Origin: Myxococcaceae bacterium | Lineage (GTDB): Bacteria; Myxococcota; Myxococcia; Myxococcales; Myxococcaceae | Reading direction: 5' to 3' | Assembly: GCA_018262385.1 (NCBI GenBank) | Contig: JAGSPQ010000184.1 | Span: 1 to 6,938 of the forward strand | Length of the DNA: 6,938 bases | Shown: positions 1 to 6,938 of the stretch, piece by piece | How positions within the stretch are numbered: the first letter of the stretch is position 1 | How the letters are laid out: every line of letters starts with the position of its first letter | Made by a program: the position numbers and the translations under genes | The notes under the pieces: generated by a model | What the model was told of the DNA's origin: nothing | Databases searched by the model: none | Seen by the model: the letters and a program-made list of their open reading frames with translations, nothing else

Positions 1-93
1 TCCTGCCTAGGAAATCGGAGAGTGCTCTCGAAGTGTCCGCGCCCCGCTCGGACCGGCCACGCCAGGACCAATCCGAACGCCGCGGGAGCTCGA

Positions 94-127
94 CCGGCGA
101 GCGCCGGCAACAGCTCGGTGCCCGAGC
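94..127. repeat. Two adjacent GC-rich inverted repeats
   Basis: Two perfect short inverted repeats lie side by side. The first is CCGGCG (94-99), a 2-nt spacer, then CGCCGG (102-107). The second is GCTCGG (113-118), a 3-nt loop, then CCGAGC (122-127). Either could form a small hairpin in RNA from either strand. Neither is followed by a run of T on either strand, so they are not classical intrinsic terminators. In DNA this GC-rich, short palindromes also occur by chance, so any role is open. Confidence 0.35.
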
Positions 128-183
128 CAATGGACCACCGCCCGGGCTGCGGCGCCCACTCTGGCCCCGACGAGCGCCGCGCA

Positions 184-600
184 GTCGGTGGTCGGCGCGG
201 TGGAGCTCTCTGCGCTCGGTCTGCCCGGCTCGAAGACCCGGCCGTTGGCGATCGCACCCGCCTGGTCGGCGAGACGGACCCGCGCCAACAGGAAGAGCGC
301 CTGACCGCCGAGTCGGTGGTCTGACCTCCGTGAAGCTGTCTGAGTCCGGACTGCCCGGACCCAAAGACCCGGCTGCTGGCGATCGCACCCGACTTCATTT
401 GCCGCGTCGGCGAGACGGACCCGACAGGAAGAGCGCCAGACCGCCCCGTCGGTGGTCGGACCTCGGTGGAGGTGTCTGAGTCCGCGCTACCCGGCTCGAA
501 AGACCCGGCCGCCGGCGATCCCCCGCGCCAACTGGAAGAGCGCCAGGTCGCCCACTCGGTGGTCCGACCTCAAGCGGTCTGAGTCCGCCCGCGCCGCTGC
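184..600. repeat. Degenerate tandem repeat array, about 3.4 copies of a 107-136 bp unit
   Basis: The units begin with gtcggtggtc at 184, 312 and 448, and with a one-base variant at 555, giving copy lengths of 128, 136 and 107 bp and a partial fourth copy of about 46 bp. Shared blocks in order are: gtcggtggtc-gacctc, tgtctgagtccg, cccggctcgaaagacccggc, ggcgatcgcacccg, gtcggcgagacggacccg (identical at 265-282 and 406-423) and ggaagagcgcc. By hand, copies 2 and 3 match at 61 of 73 ungapped positions over 312-384 versus 448-520. Copy 3 has lost the gtcggcgagacggacccg block, which explains its shorter length. Copy 1 is the most diverged in its first 40 bases. The array ends within a few bases of the stop codon (603-605) of the flanking minus-strand gene. 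Non-triplet periods argue against coding, and the unit is too long and too uniformly conserved for CRISPR. Confidence 0.8.
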
Positions 601-602
601 GG

Positions 603-2747
603 CTACGGACAGGAGAACGGAGCGAGCGCGCTGTCGAGGTTCGCGGTGTTCCTCGGATCATGGCGAAAGAGCGGCCACGGCGCGGTGGGGTCGAGGCCCC
701 GCGAATCGACGATCATCGCGTGCAGCCGCGTCGCGCCTGCCGGAAAGGGCCCGCCGTAGAGCACTCCCGGGCGTCCCGCGAGCTTGTTTCCGGCGGCGTC
801 CCGCGAGCAGTCCAGCAACGCGGTGAGCGCCGGCTGGTTCGCCGGCGCGGTCCACTGCAGCGCGAGATCAGACTGCCGGCGAACCTCGAGCCCACCCGTC
901 GCTCCGATGTAGAGCAGGCCACCCTGGCCGAGGGCTGCGCCGCCGGGCGACACGTCCTGGCTGCGGCACAGCCAGGCCTGCGAACCGAGCGCCACCCGGC
1001 ACAGCAGACTGGGGGCCGAGGCCGGGGAGTGGACCACGAACACCACGTCGCCCGCTCCCACCACTGGCGTGGACAGGCCGTCTCCGTCGCCGGCGTCAGG
1101 CGGCTTCGACTCCCACTGAACGCCGCCGTCGGAGAGGTCGAAGGCCGTGAGGTCCGGGCCCTGGCCCGCTCCCACCCAACTGCGAAAGAGGTACTGGGCG
1201 GTCGCAGCCAGTCGCGCCCTGCCTCCTGCGTGGCCAAGCTCAGGCATTCCGGGGCTCAGCTCGTCAGCGCCCGCGTCGCGCATCGAGACCGGAGTGATCG
1301 CGATCGCCGTGCCGGCGCTGTTTCCCGTGAGCGTCCACACCTTGCCCCGCGCGATCACCGGCCAGATCTCAGTGAAAGCGCGCTCTCCGACGTAGGTGGG
1401 CTGCGGCACCACCGCGCCCAGTCGATGTCCGAGCAGCTGATACGGCGAGGTCAGCGCCACGAAGGCGGTCTCCCGGGCGATCGGATCGTTCGCAGTGGCA
1501 GTCACTCCCAGCGCGGGAAGGGTCGAGGCGCTGCTCGTCACCGTGTTCACCCACCCGATCGGAACGCTCGGACTCACCGACGAGAACGCCGTCCGGTCGG
1601 AAGCCCCCGCCAGCCAGACCATCGCGGGCGAGCCGCCCTGCGCCGTCCCGAGCATCGGAGCCAGCGGGTACGCCTGTCCCGTCAACGACCACCGCAGCGC
1701 CCCGGTGGGGTCATACGACTCGACCACCTGCGCGGTGAAGTGACTCACGTAGACATTCCCCGCTTCATCCAGCGCCGGGATCACCTCGGCGAATCCACTC
1801 GGCAGGGCACGCGACCACTTCCAGCGGGTCACCTGCGGCTGCCCGCCGTCGGCGATCGCGCTGAGGTTTCCCAGCGCGTCGGCGGCGGTCGCGCTCACCG
1901 CAAACCGGGTGCGGTACGCGTTCATCGGCGGAGCGGCGAAGTCGACCTCGACCTCCCAGCAGAACGGCCCGCCGTCGCAGCGGGCCCCTCCGTCGAACGA
2001 GGACGCGCCGCCGTCGGTGCCTTCGAGCCGGACCACGACCGAGGCCGCAGACACATCGGGCGCATCCGAGACCACGCGGACCTTCATTCGTTCATCGCGC
2101 CGCCACGCTCCGATCGCGAGCGCGTCGATCTCCGTCAGGCTCGCCGTCTGCGCGCGCACCGGAGCCGAAGGCAGGAAGATCGACAACGACGGGCCCGTTC
2201 GATCGACCCCGATCTGCAGCGAGGCGCTCAGGCCGGCGTCGGCGAAGCTGGCCGTCCAGACATGGGTCCCCTCGGCAGGCAGTTGGGCCGTCGCCCCGTA
2301 GAGGCCGGCGTCGACCCGCAGCATCACGCCGACCGCCGTGCCTCCATCGGGCGCGACGGAGCTGAGCGACAGCGACTCAGGATCGGCCGCGGTGCGACCC
2401 GGTACCACGGTAAGGGCCGCGATCAGCCCAGCGCTGGGGGCCGCGGTTCGCGACGGACCCGTGAGCGTCAGGCCCAGGTAGCGCGCAACGCACCCACCGC
2501 CCGCGCACTGAGTCGAGCCCGGGCAGGAGATGCCCACGCACGGGTCCCCTGCCCCGCCGCCGACACCTCCACCTCCCGCGCCTCCACCGCTCCCGCCGGC
2601 GTCCGCCGACGGCACGCAGATGCTCAGCGAACACTGGTAGCCGACGCCGCAGTCGGAGCTGGCCGTGCACTTCTTCAGCGAGGGGCCGCACGCGCTGCCG
2701 AGCGCCGCGAGCGTGAACGCACAGCCAATTGAACTCAGCGCCCGCAT
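603..2747 (-). CDS. Lipoprotein with Cys-rich modules and a PQQ-like beta-propeller
   Basis: Predicted envelope lipoprotein of 714 residues. I chose the ATG at 2747 because it starts directly with a lipoprotein signal peptide (MRALSSIG, hydrophobic core, ALGSAC with Cys20 as the lipidated residue). A GTG 29 codons upstream would bury this signal. The lipobox is slightly unusual, with Gly at -3. After Cys20 come two four-cysteine modules (C27, C33, C39, C44 and C70, C75, C81, C86) separated by a Gly-rich linker (51-67), then an Ig-like beta-rich region (about 90-305) with a likely C257-C263 pair. From about 310 the protein has propeller-type blades: 'PALDEAGNVYVS', 'SYDPTGALRW' and 'LTAFDLSDGGVQW', typical of PQQ-like/outer-membrane beta-propeller repeats. 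It ends in WPLFRHDPRNTAN (691-703), a sequence seen at the end of such propellers. I see no catalytic residues, so a binding or surface-scaffold role is inference. A GGGGGA lies only 3 nt before the ATG. Confidence 0.85.
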   Translation of the reverse strand: MRALSSIGCAFTLAALGSACGPSLKKCTASSDCGVGYQCSLSICVPSADAGGSGGGAGGGGVGGGAGDPCVGISCPGSTQCAGGGCVARYLGLTLTGPSRTAAPSAGLIAALTVVPGRTAADPESLSLSSVAPDGGTAVGVMLRVDAGLYGATAQLPAEGTHVWTASFADAGLSASLQIGVDRTGPSLSIFLPSAPVRAQTASLTEIDALAIGAWRRDERMKVRVVSDAPDVSAASVVVRLEGTDGGASSFDGGARCDGGPFCWEVEVDFAAPPMNAYRTRFAVSATAADALGNLSAIADGGQPQVTRWKWSRALPSGFAEVIPALDEAGNVYVSHFTAQVVESYDPTGALRWSLTGQAYPLAPMLGTAQGGSPAMVWLAGASDRTAFSSVSPSVPIGWVNTVTSSASTLPALGVTATANDPIARETAFVALTSPYQLLGHRLGAVVPQPTYVGERAFTEIWPVIARGKVWTLTGNSAGTAIAITPVSMRDAGADELSPGMPELGHAGGRARLAATAQYLFRSWVGAGQGPDLTAFDLSDGGVQWESKPPDAGDGDGLSTPVVGAGDVVFVVHSPASAPSLLCRVALGSQAWLCRSQDVSPGGAALGQGGLLYIGATGGLEVRRQSDLALQWTAPANQPALTALLDCSRDAAGNKLAGRPGVLYGGPFPAGATRLHAMIVDSRGLDPTAPWPLFRHDPRNTANLDSALAPFSCP

Positions 2748-2750
2748 GAA

Positions 2751-2756
2751 TCCCCC
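2751..2756 (-). promoter_or_regulatory. Possible ribosome binding site for the propeller lipoprotein
   Basis: On the minus strand GGGGGA precedes the ATG at 2747 with only 3 nt between them, shorter than the usual 5-9 nt. It weakly supports the lipoprotein start chosen here over the upstream GTG at 2834. The signal peptide is the stronger argument for that start. Confidence 0.35.
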
Positions 2757-2857
2757 GGAGAGAACGACCCTCGCCCGTGTACCCGCTTCCCGGCGGCGAC
2801 GGTCCGTTTTCTGGAGCACCGGGACGACATCCACTGCCCGAGGCGTGGCCCGCGCGG

Positions 2858-3673
2858 CTACGCCCCGACGGACGCCGGCTTCGGCGGCCGCGCCTTCTTC
2901 ACCTTCACCTTCTTCACCGGCGGCGGCTCGACGGGCGCGGGCTCCGCAACAAGCTCCTCCTCCACCTTCGGGGCAGCCTTCACCGCCCGCTTCTTCGGCT
3001 TCGCGCCGAGCCCGGACTCCTCGAACGCTCCGGACAGCGGCGTCAGCGCCGCCTCGGCCAACAGCCGCACCTGCCGCAGCGGCTGCTCGATCAACCCGGC
3101 CGCCGCGCGCAGCGCCTCAATCAGCGCCGCCGCTTCGCCCTCGGGCAGCGGCTCCGGAGTGATGCTCGCGCGCCACCCGGTGAACGCCGCCCGCACCTGC
3201 TCGATCACCGGAACCGCGAACTCGAACGCCGGGGTGACCAGCAGCCGCTTCGCATACTGGGTGTTGAGCCGCTTCTCGAAGTCGACGCAGAACTTCTCGA
3301 ACTCGGCCGACTCGGCGCGCCGCAGCGTCGCGAACTTCAGCTTGCCGAACAGCGAGTCGAGCAGCGGCATCCGGCTGCCGGTGTGGAAGGTGATCCCCGC
3401 CTGCAGCCGCTCGACCGCGTCGATCGCCACGTTCTGCAGCTCGAGGATCTGCGCCGAGCGGACCACCTCGAGCTCGGGCAGCCGCGCCGCCTTCTGCAGC
3501 AACTCGAGGTACGGCGCGCGGGTCTCGGCCAGCCGCGCCACCGCCGCCTCGAGCCACACCTTCTCTTCCGCCAGGCCCCGGGCCTTCGCCAGCCGCGCGG
3601 TCGCGGCGGTGAGGCGTTCGTCCAGCACGGAAGTGAATGCGACGGCGTCGTACGACTCGAGGATCGAGGTCAT
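2858..3673 (-). CDS. Unrecognised helical protein with basic Lys/Pro/Ala tail
   Basis: I do not recognise this 271-residue protein. It starts MTSILESYDA at an ATG with a good AGGTGG ribosome binding site 6 nt upstream. There is no signal peptide and no long hydrophobic segment, so it is probably cytoplasmic. Residues 1-90 read as amphipathic helices, possibly coiled coil (for example DERLTAATARLAKARGLAEE and RSAQILELQNVAIDAVERLQ). A middle part (91-170) contains the more specific-looking stretch TGSRMPLLDSLFGKLKF followed by EFEKFCVDFEKRLNTQYAKR. Another Ala/Leu-rich helical stretch covers about 176-215. The tail from about 222 is low complexity, with basic clusters (KPKKRAVKAAPK and VKKVKVKKARPPKP) around an acidic/Pro patch. 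Such tails can contact nucleic acid or a partner protein, and phasin-like polyester-granule proteins also carry Lys/Pro/Ala tails; neither role is shown here. It is transcribed away from the DUF4336-like gene, and ends 110 bp before the propeller lipoprotein start on the same strand. Confidence 0.8.
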   Translation of the reverse strand: MTSILESYDAVAFTSVLDERLTAATARLAKARGLAEEKVWLEAAVARLAETRAPYLELLQKAARLPELEVVRSAQILELQNVAIDAVERLQAGITFHTGSRMPLLDSLFGKLKFATLRRAESAEFEKFCVDFEKRLNTQYAKRLLVTPAFEFAVPVIEQVRAAFTGWRASITPEPLPEGEAAALIEALRAAAGLIEQPLRQVRLLAEAALTPLSGAFEESGLGAKPKKRAVKAAPKVEEELVAEPAPVEPPPVKKVKVKKARPPKPASVGA

Positions 3674-3734
3674 GTCGCGCCACCTACCACTCAGCGCCGC
3701 TCAACGAACGGGTGAAGTGAAGTAGATCCGCGCC
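3674..3734. promoter_or_regulatory. Divergent intergenic spacer (shared promoter region)
   Basis: Only 61 bp separate the ATG at 3673 (minus strand) from the ATG at 3735 (plus strand), so promoters for both genes must sit here or reach into the coding sequences. It contains the ribosome binding site of the minus-strand gene and, toward the plus-strand gene, a short direct repeat (gaagtgaagt, about 3714-3723). I cannot identify a convincing -35/-10 pair or a sigma-54 element on either strand. Confidence 0.4.
3680..3685 (-). promoter_or_regulatory. Ribosome binding site of the helical orphan gene
   Basis: Minus-strand AGGTGG lies 6 nt upstream of the ATG at 3673, a good Shine-Dalgarno match at normal spacing. 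It is the clearest ribosome binding site in the window and fixes the start of the 271-residue protein. Confidence 0.6.
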
Positions 3735-4430
3735 ATGCCCAGGCCGCACCGACCGTGGATCGTCACCCCGCACCAGCCGATCGAGAAGCACGACGACAAC
3801 CTCTGGTCGGTCGAGGGCCAGGTCCCCGGAATTCCGTTCTCGCGGCGGATGGTGATCGTCAAGCGCTCCGACGGCTCGCTGCTCTTCTTCCACGCGATTC
3901 CCCTCGAGGACTCCGCGCTCCAGCAGGTGCTCGCCTGGGGGAAGCCCGCGGTGCTGGTGATCGCCCACGACAAGCACGGGATCGACGCGGACGCCTTCTC
4001 CCAAAAGCTGGGCGTCAAGCTCTACGGCCCGGCGAGACAGGAGAAGCGGCTGCGCGCCCACTGGGATCTCGCCGGCACCGTCGAGCAGTTGCCGCCCGAT
4101 CCGGCGATCTCCTTCGAGCCGATGGCCGGCACCCGCGCCGGGGAGCCGGTCGGCATCGTCCGCACCGGCAACCGGGTCAGCCTGCTGTTCGCCGACGCCT
4201 ACCAGGACAGCAAGGATCTGCCGTTCTTCCTGCGCCTGCTCGGCTTCGGCAACGGCCCGAAGGTGGTGCCGGCGTTCAAGCACCTGTTCACCTCCGACCG
4301 GGCGGCGCTGCGCGCCCACTTCGAGCGCCTCGCCGCGCTGCCGGGCCTCACCCGGATCATCCCCTGCCACGGGCCCGCGCTCACCACCGATCCGGCCGGG
4401 ACGCTGCGGCGGGTGGCCGCGGCGATCTGA
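3735..4430 (+). CDS. DUF4336-like protein, degenerate metallo-beta-lactamase fold
   Basis: A 231-residue soluble protein without a signal peptide. Its pattern fits DUF4336/MBL-fold-like proteins: an N-terminal 'DNLWSVEGQVPGIPFSRRM' start, then the paired strands VIVKRSDGSLLFFHAIPL (40-57), a short helix, and the strand-loop PAVLVIAHDKHGID (71-84), where true hydrolases carry HxHxDH. Here only H78, H81 and D84 remain. Later come VSLLFADAYQD (148-158, D153 at the bridging-Asp position) and IIPCHGPALT (208-217, H212 like the final ligand His). A metal could still bind, but the canonical two-metal set is incomplete, so hydrolase activity is uncertain. The start is well defined: an in-frame stop lies 10 bp upstream (3723-3725). 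The ribosome binding site is weak (purine-rich gaagtgaag about 14 nt away). The stop lies 5 bp from the convergent esterase stop. The family call rests on motif memory; a profile search would decide it. Confidence 0.85.
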   Translation: MPRPHRPWIVTPHQPIEKHDDNLWSVEGQVPGIPFSRRMVIVKRSDGSLLFFHAIPLEDSALQQVLAWGKPAVLVIAHDKHGIDADAFSQKLGVKLYGPARQEKRLRAHWDLAGTVEQLPPDPAISFEPMAGTRAGEPVGIVRTGNRVSLLFADAYQDSKDLPFFLRLLGFGNGPKVVPAFKHLFTSDRAALRAHFERLAALPGLTRIIPCHGPALTTDPAGTLRRVAAAI

Positions 4431-4435
4431 TCAGC

Positions 4436-6241
<1,806 letters not shown>

Positions 6242-6248
6242 GGCTCGG

Positions 6249-6938
6249 CTACTTGAAGTCGCCGGTCGACCACATGAACCCCTCGGGCGCTTCCGGCTTC
6301 GCGTTCGGGTCGACCTCGCCGAACGCGTTGACCGGGAACAGGCTCACCTCGCGCGGCAGCGCCGGGGCCTTCGGCAGCAGCCGGTAGGGCGGCTTGCCCC
6401 TGGCGTTCGACAGGTCGGCCCGCTCGATCTTCTTCAAGATCGGCTGGGCCGCCGGATCCACCTCGCGCAGCCGGAAGCCGGTGGCCAGCGCGGCCTTGAG
6501 CGACTCCTCCGCCTTCGCCGGCTCGCCGCTCTTCAGGTGCACCAGCGCCAGGTCGTAGTGGGCGCGCCCGCGCATCCGCCACTGGCTGGGCTTGCCTGAG
6601 CGGGCGAGCGCCTCCTCGTAGAGCGGCTTCGCCGCGGCGGGCTCTCCCTTGCGGAAGCTCGCCCAGCCCAACCGGAGGAACACCTCGGCGCTCGCCTCGG
6701 GCAGCGCCCGCAGCTGCTCGAGCACCCCGACCGCGTCGTCCCACTGGTTGGCGTCGATGAAGCAGCTGGCCAGCTGGAGCCGGGCATCGCGGCTGCCCGG
6801 GTTGGCGGCGGAGACCTCTTTGGCGAGCGCGATCGCCTCGGCGTGCTTGCCCTGCCGCGCGAGCGAGCGCGCCAGCCGGGTGCGGATGAACGGATCGCCG
6901 GGCACCAGCTCGGAGTACGTCTTCCACGCCGCGCCCGC
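6249..6938 (-). CDS. Tetratricopeptide-repeat protein, N-terminus beyond window
   Basis: The last 229 codons of a TPR protein; the frame is open to the window edge, so the start is missing. A GTG at 6905 could be mistaken for a start, but the preceding residues (AWKTYSELVPGD) read as the end of an earlier repeat helix, so it is internal. About four TPR units are visible: residues 14-47 (LARSLARQGKHAEAIALAKE), 49-81 (LASCFIDANQWDDAVGVLEQ), 84-117 (LGWASFRKGEPAAAKPLYEEAL) and 122-154 (YDLALVHLKSGEPAKAEESL). A non-repeat tail of about 75 residues follows, Pro/Lys-rich, ending FMWSTGDFK. TPR arrays are protein-binding scaffolds, often in envelope or secretion assemblies. The partner is unknown, and whether the missing N-terminus has a signal peptide cannot be seen. 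With the esterase 7 bp downstream it probably forms an operon. Confidence 0.9.
   Translation of the reverse strand, partial: AGAAWKTYSELVPGDPFIRTRLARSLARQGKHAEAIALAKEVSAANPGSRDARLQLASCFIDANQWDDAVGVLEQLRALPEASAEVFLRLGWASFRKGEPAAAKPLYEEALARSGKPSQWRMRGRAHYDLALVHLKSGEPAKAEESLKAALATGFRLREVDPAAQPILKKIERADLSNARGKPPYRLLPKAPALPREVSLFPVNAFGEVDPNAKPEAPEGFMWSTGDFK

Larger units (their letters stand above)
1..602. other. Gene-free region at left edge
   Basis: I find no convincing gene in these 602 bases. Open frames of 80-150 codons exist on both strands, but their translations are Arg/Pro/Gly-rich with no recognisable domain. They run through a tandem repeat whose copy spacings (128, 136 and 107 bp) are not multiples of three, so no frame is conserved between copies. 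The region therefore looks non-coding. It holds two short inverted repeats (94-127) and the degenerate tandem array (184-600), and lies 3' of the lipoprotein gene that ends at 603. I see no U-run intrinsic terminator for that gene. Confidence 0.6.

Noticed and set aside
18..29. GAGAG-tg-CTCTC inverted repeat as an operator
   Set aside because: Arms of only 5 bp with no adjacent gene start in the window; too weak to call.
7..288. Short minus-strand gene (93 codons) at the left edge, or a repeat protein spanning the array
   Set aside because: The copy spacings are not multiples of three, so the frame is not kept between copies, and the translation shows no recognisable feature.
184..600. CRISPR array
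   Set aside because: The period is 107-136 bp and most of each unit is conserved. There are no short identical repeats with unique spacers, and no cas gene is in the window.
660..2732. A 690-codon plus-strand open frame opposite the propeller lipoprotein
   Set aside because: The translation is Arg/Gly/His-rich with no domain, while the minus strand has a signal peptide, Cys modules and propeller motifs. It is the expected antisense shadow in GC-rich DNA.
2748..2834. GTG start at 2834 giving a 743-residue lipoprotein precursor
   Set aside because: It would place 29 residues rich in Arg before the lipoprotein signal peptide; the ATG at 2747 gives a normal signal.
2777..3715. A 312-codon plus-strand open frame opposite the helical orphan gene
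   Set aside because: Low-complexity Arg/Leu/Gln-rich translation. The minus-strand frame has a good ribosome binding site and a protein-like composition, so the minus strand is preferred.
6249..6905. GTG at 6905 as the start of the TPR protein
   Set aside because: The frame continues open to the window edge and the upstream residues look like part of a preceding TPR helix, so the gene is better called partial.

Overview
The window is very GC-rich (third codon positions are almost always G or C) and reads as a piece of a myxobacterial-type chromosome. The best pointers are two lipoprotein signal peptides, a secreted protein rich in 'DGG/DAGG' loops with Cys-rich and Gly-rich N-terminal modules, and a PQQ-type propeller ending in a WPLFRHDPRNTAN motif. 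This style is familiar from Myxococcota (Myxococcus, Corallococcus and Archangium relatives). The assignment is inference from style; no taxonomic marker gene is present.

Layout, left to right. Bases 1-602 hold no convincing gene. They carry two small GC-rich inverted repeats (94-127), then a degenerate tandem array of about three and a half copies of a 107-136 bp unit (184-600) that runs almost to the stop codon of the next gene. A minus-strand gene (2747 to 603) encodes a 714-residue lipoprotein: two four-cysteine modules, an Ig-like middle and a C-terminal beta-propeller. Upstream of it, also on the minus strand, is an unrecognised 271-residue helical protein with a Lys/Pro/Ala/Glu-rich tail (3673 to 2858). 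A 61 bp divergent spacer separates this from a plus-strand gene (3735 to 4430) for a 231-residue protein resembling the DUF4336 / degenerate metallo-beta-lactamase-fold family. That gene ends only 5 bp from the convergent stop codon of a minus-strand type B carboxylesterase lipoprotein of 601 residues (6241 to 4436). Seven bases upstream of the esterase start lies the stop of a tetratricopeptide-repeat protein (6938 to 6249), cut by the right edge of the window, so these two are probably one operon.

Functionally this looks like chromosomal housekeeping and accessory content: envelope lipoproteins, a secreted or periplasmic esterase coupled to a TPR protein, and two small poorly characterised proteins on either side of a shared promoter region. 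No mobile element, phage gene, CRISPR array, tRNA or rRNA is seen. I do not see a clear new multi-gene system. The least explained items are the tandem array at the left, the orphan helical protein, and the modified metal site of the DUF4336-like protein.
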